DNA from: Streptomyces sp. B3I8
Lineage (GTDB): Bacteria > Actinomycetota > Actinomycetes > Streptomycetales > Streptomycetaceae
NCBI RefSeq assembly: GCF_030816915.1
Contig: NZ_JAUSYN010000002.1
Coordinates: 3,733,501-3,797,500, forward strand
Length of the DNA: 64,000 nucleotides
Direction of reading: 5' to 3'
Shown: positions 19,104 through 27,837 of the stretch, in pieces
How the letters are laid out: each line of letters starts with the position of its first letter
Position numbering within the stretch: position 1 is the first letter of the stretch
Program-made: the position numbers and the translations under genes
The notes under the pieces: model-generated
Seen by the model: the letters and a program-made list of their open reading frames with translations, nothing else
Told to the model about the DNA's origin: nothing
The model's database searches: none

Positions 19104-19829
19104 ATGGAGCATGAGGTGTTCGTTCCGGTACCGGCCGAGCGATTCGGCGAGGTGTTCGCGGACCCCGAACGGACGGCCGGGGCCGTGCCGGGGTTCCAGC
19201 AGGACGCGGGGGCGGAGCCCGGCGCCGGGCGCCTGAAGGTGCGCGTCGGGGGACACAGCATCACCTACCGCGGTGCGTTCGCGGTCGTCCGGCGGGACGA
19301 CGGCTCATACGTGATCGAGGGCGACGCGACGGAGGTCCGCGGCGGTGGCACGGTACGGATCGCCCTGACGGTACGGCTGCGGCCGGCCAAGGGCGGCACG
19401 ACGCTGGCGTTCACCGGGACGGCGGCGGCGACCGGCCGGATCGCCGAACTGCCCGCGGAGACGGTGGCGTCGGCGGGCACCCGCCTGCTGACCCGCTTCG
19501 CGGAGAACGCGGGGGGGACCGCGGCGGACACCGCGGCCGGGCCCACGAAACCTCAGGCTCCGCCTCGGCCCGCGCCCGCGCCCGTGCCCGTGCCCGCCCC
19601 GGAGGATGCGGTGGCCGAGCCGCCGGCCGAGGCGGCGCATGCGCGGCGGACGATGATCGGGCGGAGCGCGGAGGAGGTCGACCATGCCCCGCCGCGTGGG
19701 CGGTACGCGCCGGTGCCGGCGCCGGAGGCGGTGGGGTCCGCGGAGGTGCTGCGGTGGGCCGCCCCCGCGGCGGCGGTCGTCCTCGCCTCGGCGATCGTCA
19801 TGACCCGCGTCCTGCGCAGACGGCGCTGA
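19104..19829 (+). CDS. SRPBCC/CoxG-like protein with C-terminal membrane anchor
   Basis: 241 residues. Residues 1-140 are a START/SRPBCC-type domain of the CO-dehydrogenase subunit G family (EHEVFVPVPAERFGEVFADPER...VPGFQQDAG, TLAFTGTAAATGRIAEL). A Pro/Ala-rich disordered linker (APAPVPVPAPEDAV) and a final helix (AAPAAAVVLASAIVMTRVL) with Arg-rich end anchor it to the membrane. CoxG proteins recruit molybdenum dehydrogenases to the membrane, but no dehydrogenase genes are adjacent, so the partner is unknown. Leaderless start predicted. Confidence 0.82.
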   Translation: MEHEVFVPVPAERFGEVFADPERTAGAVPGFQQDAGAEPGAGRLKVRVGGHSITYRGAFAVVRRDDGSYVIEGDATEVRGGGTVRIALTVRLRPAKGGTTLAFTGTAAATGRIAELPAETVASAGTRLLTRFAENAGGTAADTAAGPTKPQAPPRPAPAPVPVPAPEDAVAEPPAEAAHARRTMIGRSAEEVDHAPPRGRYAPVPAPEAVGSAEVLRWAAPAAAVVLASAIVMTRVLRRRR

Positions 19830-19845
19830 CGGCGAGGCGGATTTC

Positions 19846-19946
19846 ATCGCCCCCGCCGCTCCCACCCTTCCCGTCCCTGCGAAGGGCTCCGCCCCGCGGA
19901 CCCGGCACTGGGTTTCGTCCCGTTCCGCGCGGTTCCCCGCACCCCT
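19846..19946 (-). repeat. Dispersed intergenic repeat, copy 1
   Basis: On the minus strand reads GGGGTGCGGGGAACCGCGCG, then GGTCCGCGGGGCGGAGCCC, then GGGACGGGAAGGG and a GGCGGGGGCGA end. The same order of blocks is found at 41452-41550 on the + strand. Confidence 0.8.
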
Positions 19947-19950
19947 GTCA

Positions 19951-20004
19951 TGGGCGCGGAGCCCCCGGGGACGGGGAGAGCAGGGGGCTGGGGGCGGGAA
20001 AGAA
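19951..20004 (+). repeat. Dispersed intergenic repeat, partial copy 2
   Basis: GGGCGCGGAGCCCCCGGGGA, then a G-rich stretch and GGGGGCGGGAAAGAACG. Matches the second half of the element and lies head-to-head with copy 1. Confidence 0.7.
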
Positions 20005-20024
20005 CGACCGCCCCCAGCCCCCGC

Positions 20025-20030
20025 TAGGGT
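20025..20030 (+). promoter_or_regulatory. Leaderless -10 box of the aldose epimerase gene
   Basis: TAGGGT, 7 bases before GTG 20038; no ribosome binding site. Confidence 0.6.
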
Positions 20031-20037
20031 CATCCCC

Positions 20038-20826
20038 GTGAGCAACGAACCGATCACGCTGACCGCGGGCACCGCGGAGGCCACCCTCCACCCGGCCAAC
20101 GGCGGCCGCCTCACCAGCCTCCGCATCGCCGGCACGGAACTCCTCCGCCAGGGCGACCGCTACGGCTGCTTCCCCATGGTCCCCTGGTGCGGCCGCACCA
20201 GGGACGGCCGGTTCCGCGACGGCGCCACCGTCCACCAACTCCCCCTCAACTCCCCGCCCCACGCCATCCACGGCACCGCCCGCAACGCCCCGTGGACCAC
20301 CGCCCGCGTCACCCCCGCCGAGGCCGTCCTCACGTACGACCTCACCGACCCGTGGCCGTACTCCGGCCGGGTCACCCAGGTCGTCACCCTCACCGAGGAG
20401 TCGCTGACCCTCGCCATGGCCGTGGAGACGTACGACTCGTCCTTCCCGGCCCAGATCGGCTGGCACCCCTGGTTCCACCGCACCCTCGACGGCAGCGACG
20501 TCCGCCTCGACTTCACCCCCGCCTGGCAGGAGGAACGCGGCGACGACCACCTGCCCACCGGCAACCGCGTCGAGCCCCGCCCCGGCCCCTGGGACGACTG
20601 CTTCGGCATGCCCGACGGTGTCGACGTCACCCTGACCTGGCCGGGGAGGCTCGCGCTGACGGTGGCGTCGCGCGAGCGGTGGGTCGTCGTCTACGACGAG
20701 CAGGAGGAGGCGGTGTGCGTGGAGCCGCAGACCGGCCCGCCCGACGGCCTCAACACGCTCCCGCGCCTGGTCACCCCCATCGAGCCGCTGGAAGCCGCCA
20801 CCACCTGGACCTGGCGTCCCGCATAA
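20038..20826 (+). CDS. Aldose 1-epimerase family protein
   Basis: 262 residues, galactose-mutarotase fold. Seen: RLTSLRIAGTELLRQGDRYGCFPMVPWCGRTRDGRF (substrate Arg), HAIHGTARNAPWTT (first His), PAQIGWHPWFHRTLDG (second His, acid) and VCVEPQTGPPDGLN with the catalytic-type Glu. It interconverts alpha and beta hexose anomers or a modified sugar (family knowledge). Its stop TAA is also part of the TAAGCT box of pyrE, so the two genes are adjacent but pyrE probably has its own promoter. Confidence 0.9.
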   Translation: MSNEPITLTAGTAEATLHPANGGRLTSLRIAGTELLRQGDRYGCFPMVPWCGRTRDGRFRDGATVHQLPLNSPPHAIHGTARNAPWTTARVTPAEAVLTYDLTDPWPYSGRVTQVVTLTEESLTLAMAVETYDSSFPAQIGWHPWFHRTLDGSDVRLDFTPAWQEERGDDHLPTGNRVEPRPGPWDDCFGMPDGVDVTLTWPGRLALTVASRERWVVVYDEQEEAVCVEPQTGPPDGLNTLPRLVTPIEPLEAATTWTWRPA

Positions 20827-20829
20827 GCT
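20824..20829 (+). promoter_or_regulatory. Leaderless -10 box of pyrE, overlapping the preceding stop codon
   Basis: TAAGCT, 7 bases before ATG 20837. Its first three bases are the stop codon of the epimerase gene. No ribosome binding site before pyrE. Confidence 0.55.
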
Positions 20830-20836
20830 GAGCGCC

Positions 20837-21391
20837 ATGACGACGGACGACGTGCGCGGCGCGCTGCTGCGGCAGATCAAGGACAAGGCCGTGGTGCACG
20901 GCAGGGTGACCCTCTCCTCGGGGCTGGAGGCGGACTACTACGTGGACCTGCGCCGCGTCACCCTCGACGGCGAGGCCGCGCCGCTGGTCGGGCAGGTGCT
21001 GCTCGACCTGACGGCGGATCTGGAGTTCGACGCGGTCGGCGGTCTGACCATGGGCGCCGACCCGGTCGCCGGCGCGATGCTGCACGCCGCCGCCGCGCGC
21101 GGCCGGCGCCTGGACGCGTTCGTCGTGCGCAAGGCCGCCAAGGCGCACGGCATGCAGCGCCGCGTCGAGGGGCCGGACATCAGGGGCCGCCGGGTCCTCG
21201 TCGTCGAGGACACCTCCACCACGGGCGGTTCGCCGCTCACCGCCGTGGAGGCGGTGCGGGAGGCCGGCGCCGAGGTCGTCGCTGTCGCCACCATCGTCGA
21301 CCGCGCGACGGGCGCCGACGAGAAGATCCGCGAGGGCGCCGGGGTGCCGTACCTGTTCGCGTACGGCAAGGACGAACTGGGCCTGGACTGA
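20837..21391 (+). CDS. pyrE: Orotate phosphoribosyltransferase
   Basis: Joins orotate to PRPP to form OMP in pyrimidine synthesis. 184 residues, usual length. Seen: VTLSSGLEADYYVDLRRVTLD, VGGLTMGADPVAGAM, FVVRKAAKAHG (catalytic Lys region) and the PRPP loop VLVVEDTSTTGGSPLTAVE. No other pyr genes are nearby, as is normal for Streptomyces. fba follows 204 bases downstream with its own ribosome binding site AAGGAGCGG. Confidence 0.96.
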   Translation: MTTDDVRGALLRQIKDKAVVHGRVTLSSGLEADYYVDLRRVTLDGEAAPLVGQVLLDLTADLEFDAVGGLTMGADPVAGAMLHAAAARGRRLDAFVVRKAAKAHGMQRRVEGPDIRGRRVLVVEDTSTTGGSPLTAVEAVREAGAEVVAVATIVDRATGADEKIREGAGVPYLFAYGKDELGLD

Positions 21392-21595
21392 CCCCGACCG
21401 GCCCCGGGAGACCCTCCGGCCGGGACCGGCCCGACCGTCCGGCCGGTCCCCGCCCGGCCCGGCGCATCCACCTGCTGGACAGGGTGTCCGACACGGCGGG
21501 CCGAGTCTGGAAGGATGGGGCCGACGATGACGTCACCCCCTAGGTCAGGGACCTGAGTACGTAGAACGCACCCGTACATCACAAGGAGCGGACAG

Positions 21596-22627
21596 ATGCC
21601 CATCGCAACCCCCGAGGTCTACAACGAGATGCTCGACCGGGCGAAGGCAGGCAAGTTCGCCTACCCGGCCATCAACGTGACCTCGTCCCAGACCCTGCAC
21701 GCGGCGCTGCGCGGCTTCGCGGAGGCGGAGAGCGACGGCATCGTCCAGATCTCCACGGGCGGCGCGGAGTTCCTCGGCGGCCAGCACAACAAGGACATGG
21801 TGACCGGCGCGGTCGCCCTGGCCGAGTTCGCGCACATCGTCGCCGAGAAGTACGACGTGAACATCGCGCTGCACACCGACCACTGCCCGAAGGACAAGCT
21901 CGACGGGTACGTGCGGCCGCTGCTCGCGGTGTCGGAGGAGCGGGTCAAGGCCGGCCGCAACCCGCTGTTCCAGTCCCACATGTGGGACGGCTCGGCCGAG
22001 ACGCTGGCCGACAACCTCGCCATCGCGCAGGAGCTGCTGGGCCGCGCCGCCGCCGCGAAGATCATCCTCGAGGTCGAGATCACCCCGACCGGCGGCGAGG
22101 AGGACGGCGTCTCGCACGAGATCAACGACTCCCTCTACACGACGGTCGACGACGTGACCCGCACCGCCGAGGCCCTCGGCCTGGGCGAGAAGGGCCGCTA
22201 CCTGCTGGCCGCGTCGTTCGGCAACGTGCACGGCGTGTACAAGCCGGGCAACGTCGTGCTCCGCCCGGAGCTGCTGAAGGACCTGAACGAGGGCGTGGCC
22301 GCGAAGTACGGCCGCCCGGCCGGCAGCCAGCCCTTCGACTTCGTCTTCCACGGCGGCTCCGGCTCCACGGAGGAGGAGATCCGCACGGCGCTGGAGAACG
22401 GCGTGGTCAAGATGAACATCGACACGGACACGCAGTACGCGTTCACGCGTCCCGTCGTCGACCACGCGTTCCGGAACTACGACGGCGTCCTCAAGGTCGA
22501 CGGCGAGGTCGGCTCCAAGAAGACCTACGACCCCCGCACCTGGGGCAAGCTCGCCGAGGCCGGCATGGCCGAGCGGGTCCTCACGGCCTGCGGCCACCTC
22601 CGCTCCACGGGCACGAAGATCAAGTAA
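21596..22627 (+). CDS. fba: Class II fructose-bisphosphate aldolase
   Basis: Zinc-dependent aldolase of glycolysis and gluconeogenesis. 343 residues. Zinc and substrate blocks are visible: ALHTDHCPKDKLDGYVRPLL (His/Asp), ILEVEITPTGGEEDGVSHEI (Glu), FGNVHGVY (His), VFHGGSGSTEEEI (His, phosphate loop) and VVKMNIDTDTQYAF. ATG after AAGGAGCGGACAG. Followed by a hairpin terminator, so monocistronic. Confidence 0.97.
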   Translation: MPIATPEVYNEMLDRAKAGKFAYPAINVTSSQTLHAALRGFAEAESDGIVQISTGGAEFLGGQHNKDMVTGAVALAEFAHIVAEKYDVNIALHTDHCPKDKLDGYVRPLLAVSEERVKAGRNPLFQSHMWDGSAETLADNLAIAQELLGRAAAAKIILEVEITPTGGEEDGVSHEINDSLYTTVDDVTRTAEALGLGEKGRYLLAASFGNVHGVYKPGNVVLRPELLKDLNEGVAAKYGRPAGSQPFDFVFHGGSGSTEEEIRTALENGVVKMNIDTDTQYAFTRPVVDHAFRNYDGVLKVDGEVGSKKTYDPRTWGKLAEAGMAERVLTACGHLRSTGTKIK

Positions 22628-22646
22628 CTCTTCTCGTCCTGCCGCC

Positions 22647-22676
22647 CGCCCCGCGCCCCGTCAGGGACGCGGGGCG
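22647..22676 (+). terminator. fba terminator
   Basis: Stem CGCCCCGCG/CGCGGGGCG with an inner CCC/GGG pair around GTCA, 20 bases after the stop. Confidence 0.8.
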
Positions 22677-22812
22677 GTGCCGTTCCACAGCCCGCCCGGG
22701 GCCGGGCGGCCGAACCTGTGTCGAATGCCCGCGGGTCGCGTGAAGAAACCCGTGATTTCGACTGTGTGTTCCCGCTGTTGAGGGGCACGAGGAGCGACGG
22801 AGGTCGATAACC

Positions 22813-22983
22813 ATGGTTCCCCTGCTTCTGGTTCTTCTGCTGGCTCTGATCCTCTTCGGCGCGGGCTTCGCGCTGAAGGCCCTGTGGTGGATCGCCGTGA
22901 TCGTGCTGGTGGTCTGGCTGCTGGGCTTCGTCGTCCGCATGGCGGACAGTGGCGGCCGCAAGGGCCGCTGGTATCGCTGGTAG
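22813..22983 (+). CDS. Small hydrophobic membrane protein
   Basis: 56 residues. Two close hydrophobic helices (VPLLLVLLLALILFGAGFAL and ALWWIAVIVLVVWLLGFVV) are followed by a basic tail SGGRKGRWYRW. ATG with GGAGG 9 bases upstream; a 22-bp terminator follows. It belongs to the very small hydrophobic proteins widespread in Streptomyces (similar to DUF5670-type proteins). Strong translation and termination signals argue it is a real, well-expressed gene. Role unknown, possibly membrane stress. Confidence 0.85.
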   Translation: MVPLLLVLLLALILFGAGFALKALWWIAVIVLVVWLLGFVVRMADSGGRKGRWYRW

Positions 22984-23020
22984 GCCCGCTCGGGCACCGG
23001 TCATCGCGCACCGGTACGCA

Positions 23021-23067
23021 CGGCATGCCGAGGGCCCCGGACACCGTCCGGGGCCCTCGGCATGCCG
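23021..23067 (+). terminator. Terminator of the small hydrophobic protein gene
   Basis: Perfect 22-bp stem beginning CGGCATGCCGAGGGCCCC, loop ACC. Confidence 0.95.
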
Positions 23068-23243
23068 ACCTCGAGGAGTGTGAACCTTGCCCGCACGGGC
23101 ACTTGGTGTCCCAGCCGGGGCCCGGTACGCAATGGGATCCACCTCCGATCACCGCGTCCCGGCGCGCGCCGACGCCGGTGCGGTGTTCCGGACCGGACCG
23201 GAGCCCCCTGGTGGAGCCCCCGCCCCTGCGGGATGATCCCCCC

Positions 23244-24725
23244 ATGGCCGCACCCCCCGGCACGCACCTCCCCACCGCCACCGCCCGCTGGATCCTCCTG
23301 ACCACGGTGCTCGGTTCCAGCATGGCCCTGCTGGACAGCACGGTCGTCAACGTCGCCCTGCCTCGCATCGGCCGCGACCTCGACGCCCCTCTCACCGCCC
23401 TCCAGTGGACCGTCAACGCCTACCTCCTCACCCTCGCCGCCCTGATCCTCCTCGGCGGTTCCCTCGGCGACCGCTACGGCCGCCGTCGCGTCTTCGTCCT
23501 CGGCGTGACCTGGTTCGCCGTCGCCTCCCTCGCCTGCGGCCTCGCCCCCACCCCCGGCGTCCTCGTCGCCGCCCGCGCCCTGCAGGGCATCGGCGGCGCC
23601 CTCCTCACCCCCGGCTCCCTCGCCCTCATCCAGGCCTCCTTCCACCCGGACGACCGCGCGCGGGCGGTCGGCATCTGGTCCGGCTTCGGCGGCATCGGCG
23701 CCGCCGTCGGCCCGTTCCTCGGCGGCTGGCTGGTGGAGGGGCCCGGCTGGCGCTGGGTGTTCCTGCTCAACATCCCCCTCGCCCTGATCTGCGTCCCCGT
23801 CGCCCTCCGCCACGTCCCGGAGTCGTCCGACGAGCGCGTCCACGGCCGCTTCGACCTGACCGGCGCCGCGCTCGGCGCCCTCTCGCTCGCCCTGGTGACG
23901 TACGCCCTCGTCGAGGCCCGGCAGGGCTCGCTCGCCGTCGCGCTCACCGCGCTCGCGGGCATGGCGGCGGGCATCGCCTTCGTGTACGTCGAACGACGCG
24001 CCGCGGACCCGATGATGCCGCCGTCGATCTTCGCCTCGCGCCAGTTCACCGCCGTCAACCTGGTGACACTGTGCGTGTACGCGGCGTTCGGCGGCTTCTT
24101 CTTCCTGACCGCGCTCCAGCTCCAGGTGGTGTCCGGCTACTCACCGCTCGAGGCCGGCACGGCGATGCTGCCCACGACCGCCCTGATGCTGCTGTTCTCG
24201 GCGCGTTCGGGCGCGCTGGCGGAGCGGATCGGCCCGAGGCTCCCGCTCACCGTCGGTCCGCTGCTGTGCGCGGCCGCGATGCTGCTGATGCTGCGGGTGG
24301 GCGAGGACGCGGGGTACCTCACCGACGTGCTGCCGGCGCTGCTGGTGATGGGCGCGGGCATGGTCACCCTGGTGGCGCCCCTGACCGCGACGGTCCTGGC
24401 CTCGGTGGACTCCGGCCGGGCCGGCCTGGCGAGCGGCATCAACAACGCGGCGGCCCGCGCGGCCGGCCTGGTGGCGGTGGCCGCGCTGCCGCTGCTGACC
24501 GGCATGGACGACGAGGCGTACCGCTCGGCCGGCGCCTTCGACGCGGCGTTCCGCCGCGCCATGCCGATCTGCGCCGCCGTCCTGCTGGCGGGCGCACTGC
24601 TGGCCTGGGCGACGGTCCGCCGCCCGGCCCCCGGCTGCGCCCATCCCGAATGCCACCGCCACGGCAACGTGACCACGCCTCCCCTGGAACCCCCGGTGCC
24701 CCCCGCGGGGCGCGGGACCGCGTGA
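23244..24725 (+). CDS. DHA2-type MFS drug exporter (EmrB/QacA family)
   Basis: 493 residues with about 14 transmembrane helices. Motifs: LLDSTVVNVALPRIG (start of TM1, DHA2 type), LGDRYGRRRVF (motif A), ALQGIGGALLTPGSLALI (motif C-like antiporter region) and LVEGPGWRWVFLLNIPLAL. Proton antiporter for hydrophobic drugs or metabolites by family knowledge. No TetR or other regulator is adjacent. ATG 23244 lies 6 bases after GATGAT and without a clear ribosome binding site, so it may also be leaderless. Confidence 0.92.
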   Translation: MAAPPGTHLPTATARWILLTTVLGSSMALLDSTVVNVALPRIGRDLDAPLTALQWTVNAYLLTLAALILLGGSLGDRYGRRRVFVLGVTWFAVASLACGLAPTPGVLVAARALQGIGGALLTPGSLALIQASFHPDDRARAVGIWSGFGGIGAAVGPFLGGWLVEGPGWRWVFLLNIPLALICVPVALRHVPESSDERVHGRFDLTGAALGALSLALVTYALVEARQGSLAVALTALAGMAAGIAFVYVERRAADPMMPPSIFASRQFTAVNLVTLCVYAAFGGFFFLTALQLQVVSGYSPLEAGTAMLPTTALMLLFSARSGALAERIGPRLPLTVGPLLCAAAMLLMLRVGEDAGYLTDVLPALLVMGAGMVTLVAPLTATVLASVDSGRAGLASGINNAAARAAGLVAVAALPLLTGMDDEAYRSAGAFDAAFRRAMPICAAVLLAGALLAWATVRRPAPGCAHPECHRHGNVTTPPLEPPVPPAGRGTA

Positions 24726-24745
24726 CCCGGCGGCTCCGAACGCGT

Positions 24746-24770
24746 CCCCGAAGGGGTGCGGGGAACCGCG
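24746..24770 (+). repeat. Dispersed intergenic repeat, partial copy 3
   Basis: CCCGAAGGGGTGCGGGGAAC followed by CGCG; the first block of the element only. Confidence 0.6.
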
Positions 24771-24911
24771 TGGGGATCACGGAACACCCCGCACGCGCCG
24801 TCGGACACCGCCACCCCGAGCCATGAGCCCGCGGGCAAGGGGGTACCCCGGGCCCCGCGGCCACCCCTCCCCGCTCACCCCCCGACGGCCCCGTCCCGCA
24901 GACTGTGAGGC

Positions 24912-25325
24912 ATGTCCATTCACGAGAACCTCCTCGGGGGTCCGCCCCCGACCCACCTCCCCGACGACCCGGAGCCCCGCGAGCTGCTCGCCGCCGGTAC
25001 GGCCCCCGCCGACGTCGCCGCCAAATACCCCATGTCCTCCCTCGCCTGGGCCCGCCTCGCCGACGAGGCCTTCGAGCGCGGCAGCGTCGTCGAGTCGTAC
25101 GCGTACGCCCGTACGGGCTACCACCGCGGCCTCGACGCCCTGCGCCGCAGCGGCTGGAAGGGGCACGGCCCGGTGCCCTGGGAGCACGAGCCGAACCGCG
25201 GCTTCCTGCGCGCCCTGCACGCCCTCGCCCGCGCCGCCGAGTCGATCGGCGAGCGGGAGGAGTACGAGCGGTGCAGCCAGTTCCTGAAGGACTCCTCGGA
25301 GACGGCGGCGCAGACGCTCGGCTGA
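24912..25325 (+). CDS. DUF3151 family protein
   Basis: 137 residues, helical, TPR-like. Seen: MSIHENLLGGPPPTHLPDDPEPRELL, SSLAWARLADEAFERGSVVESYAYARTGYHRGLDALRRSGWKGHGPVPW. Family is conserved in actinobacteria with unknown function. The ATG follows GACTGT-N5 without a classical ribosome binding site, so a leaderless start is possible. In other Streptomyces it sits close to the aldolase gene, as here (memory). Confidence 0.82.
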   Translation: MSIHENLLGGPPPTHLPDDPEPRELLAAGTAPADVAAKYPMSSLAWARLADEAFERGSVVESYAYARTGYHRGLDALRRSGWKGHGPVPWEHEPNRGFLRALHALARAAESIGEREEYERCSQFLKDSSETAAQTLG

Positions 25326-25493
25326 TCCGGGGCGCGGCACCCGCACGCCTCGCACGAAGGGTCCGCCCCCGCACCCGCGCGGGCGGACCTTGCGAGCTTC
25401 CGGACGATTGCGGAGGATGCCGTTGGGGACCGGGGCCCCCGTGCCGGCATCGGCAGGGGCGGACCGCTACCCGGAGTACTGCAGGAGACAGCG

Positions 25494-26336
25494 ATGTCCC
25501 AAACGGCTCACGAGCCCCACGAGCCCGAGACCCCGCATCTCGACTTCGAAGGCACGACCCCCTACGAGGACTACGTACGGGCCGACGTGCTCACCCACCT
25601 CCAGCATCCCCTCTCCGACGATCCCGGAGAGATGGTCTTCCTGGTCACGACCCAGGTCATGGAGCTGTGGTTCACCGTGATCGTCCACGAGTGGGAGACC
25701 GCCGCGCACGCCCTGCGCACCGCGGACGACGTCCCCACCGCGATCGCCGCGCTCAAGCGTTCGATACGGGAGCTGGAGGCGCTCAACGCGTCCTGGACCC
25801 CGCTCGCGCACCTCACCCCCGCGCAGTTCAACTCGTACCGCTCCGCCCTCGGCGAGGGTTCCGGCTTCCAGTCGGCGATGTACCGGCGCATGGAGTTCCT
25901 GCTCGGCGACAAGTCCGCGTCCATGCTGGTCCCGCACCGCGGCGCGCCCCGTGTCCACGCCGAGCTGGAGAAGGCGCTGCAGGAGCCGAGCCTCTACGAC
26001 GAGGTGCTGCGGCTGCTGGCCCGCCGGGGTCACGCCGTCCCGGAGTCCGTGCTGCGCCGTGACGTGTCCCGACGTTACGAGCCGTTCCCGGAGGTCGAGC
26101 GGGCCTGGACGGCCGTCTACGCGGGCGATCCCGAGGACGAGCTCGCCCGGCTGGGCGAGGTGCTGACCGACGTCGCCGAGCTGGTGTGGCGCTGGCGCAA
26201 CGACCACCTCGTCGCCACCCGGCGTGCCATGGGCGCGAAGGCCGGGACGGGGGGCTCGGCGGGAGTCGCCTGGCTGGAGAAGCGCGCGCGGAAGAACGTC
26301 TTCCCCGAGCTGTGGACGGCGAGGTCCCATGTCTGA
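25494..26336 (+). CDS. kynA: Tryptophan 2,3-dioxygenase
   Basis: Haem enzyme opening the indole ring of tryptophan to N-formylkynurenine. 280 residues, usual bacterial length. Seen: YEDYVRADVLTHLQHPLS, QVMELWFTVIVHEWETA, AHLTPAQFNSYRSALGEGSGFQS and WRWRNDHLVATRRAMG...GTGGSAGVAWLEK (C-terminal haem/substrate region). GGAGACAGCG precedes the ATG. The gene overlaps kynureninase by 8 bases. First step of the three-gene catabolic operon. Confidence 0.96.
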   Translation: MSQTAHEPHEPETPHLDFEGTTPYEDYVRADVLTHLQHPLSDDPGEMVFLVTTQVMELWFTVIVHEWETAAHALRTADDVPTAIAALKRSIRELEALNASWTPLAHLTPAQFNSYRSALGEGSGFQSAMYRRMEFLLGDKSASMLVPHRGAPRVHAELEKALQEPSLYDEVLRLLARRGHAVPESVLRRDVSRRYEPFPEVERAWTAVYAGDPEDELARLGEVLTDVAELVWRWRNDHLVATRRAMGAKAGTGGSAGVAWLEKRARKNVFPELWTARSHV

Positions 26337-27729
26337 GTCGCCGACCGGGATCGGGAGCGGGACCGGAACCGAGTCCGAGTCCGAGTTGGTCGTACGCGCG
26401 CGGAAGCTGGACGCCGACGACGACCTGGCCGGCACGCGCGCCAGGTTCGTCCTCGACGACCCCGGCGGCCCCCTGGGCGCCGCCGTCTATCTCGACGGCA
26501 ACTCGCTCGGCGCGCTGCCCGTCGGTGTCGCCGAGCGCGTCGAGGACGTCGTACGCCGGGAGTGGGGCGCGCTGCGGATCCGCTCCTGGGAGGAGAGCGG
26601 CTGGTGGACGGCGCCGGAACGGGTCGGCGACCGGATCGCCCCGCTGGTCGGCGCGGACCCCGGGCAGATCGTGGTGGGCGACTCGACCAGCGTCAACGTG
26701 TTCAAGGCGCTGGTGGGCGCGGTGCGGCTGGCGCGGGGCGGCGACGCCGGGGACGACGGGGGCCCGGTCCGGGACGAGATCCTGGTGGACGCCACCACCT
26801 TCCCTTCCGACGGCTACATCGCCGCCTCCGCCGCCCGGCTGACCGGCTGCGTCCTCCGCCCGGTCGCTCCCGACGACGTTCCCGCCGTCCTGCGCGACCG
26901 CGGCGGCCGTACGGCCGCGGTGCTGCTGAACCACGTCGACTACCGCACCGGCCGGCTGCACGACCTGCCGGCGCTGACCGCCGCCGTGCACGCGGCGGGC
27001 GCGGTCGCCGTCTGGGACCTGTGCCACAGCGCGGGCGCGCTGCCGGTCGGTCTCGACGCGCACGGCGTGGACCTGGCGGTCGGCTGCACGTACAAGTTCC
27101 TCAACGGCGGTCCGGGCGCACCGGCGTTCCTGTACGTGCGCCGGGAGCTCCAGGACCGCTTCGACTCGCCCCTGCCCGGCTGGAACTCGCACGCCAGGCC
27201 GTTCGGGATGCGCCCGGAGTACGAACCGGCGCCCGGCGCCCTGCGCGGCCGGGTCGGCACCCCCGACATCCTGTCCATGCTCGCCCTGGAGGCGGCGCTG
27301 GACGTGTGGGAGGGGGTGAGGATCGAGGCGGTGCGTGCCAAGTCGCTGGCGCTGACGGACTTCTTCCTGAGCTGCGTCGAGGCGTATCTGCCGGCGGGGC
27401 GGGTGGCGTCCGTGACCCCGGCCGCGCACGCGGAGCGCGGCAGCCAGGTGGCGCTGCGCTGCCCGGACGCGGAGGAGGTGATGCGGCGGCTGATCGGGCG
27501 CGGCGTGGTCGGTGACTTCCGCGCCCCGGACGTACTGCGTTTCGGGTTCACCCCGCTGTACCTCGGTTTCGCCGACGTGGAGCGGGCGGCGCGGGTGCTG
27601 GCGGAGGTGGTGGCGGACGTGGACGCGGAGGGGGACGCGGGCAGGGACGTGGAGGGCGACGCGGACGGGGACGCGGAGGGGCACGCGGACGGAGGAGTGG
27701 TGCGTCCGTCCGCCTCTCACCGAGCGTGA
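26329..27729 (+). CDS. kynU: Kynureninase
   Basis: PLP enzyme cleaving kynurenine to anthranilate and alanine. 466 residues. Seen: YLDGNSLGALP, RSWEESGWWTAPERVGDRIAPL, VGDSTSVNVFKAL, WDLCHSAGALPVGLDAHGVDLAVGCTYKFLNGGPGAPAF with the PLP Lys, and LRFGFTPLYLGF. The last ~40 residues are an acidic Asp/Gly/Ala repeat tail (DAEGDAGRDVEGDADGDAEG) from a GC-rich tandem array, unlike the compact end of most family members. Start at ATG 26329 inside the end of the dioxygenase gene implies coupling. Confidence 0.95.
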   Translation: MSESPTGIGSGTGTESESELVVRARKLDADDDLAGTRARFVLDDPGGPLGAAVYLDGNSLGALPVGVAERVEDVVRREWGALRIRSWEESGWWTAPERVGDRIAPLVGADPGQIVVGDSTSVNVFKALVGAVRLARGGDAGDDGGPVRDEILVDATTFPSDGYIAASAARLTGCVLRPVAPDDVPAVLRDRGGRTAAVLLNHVDYRTGRLHDLPALTAAVHAAGAVAVWDLCHSAGALPVGLDAHGVDLAVGCTYKFLNGGPGAPAFLYVRRELQDRFDSPLPGWNSHARPFGMRPEYEPAPGALRGRVGTPDILSMLALEAALDVWEGVRIEAVRAKSLALTDFFLSCVEAYLPAGRVASVTPAAHAERGSQVALRCPDAEEVMRRLIGRGVVGDFRAPDVLRFGFTPLYLGFADVERAARVLAEVVADVDAEGDAGRDVEGDADGDAEGHADGGVVRPSASHRA

Positions 27730-27837
27730 CATCCGGGTGCGGCCGCACGTCACGGGGCTGATACCGTCCCGGCCAACGGCCGGGACACCACCGGCCGACG
27801 TGAGCCCAATTCCACACTGCCGCTGAGAGGTTGGACC

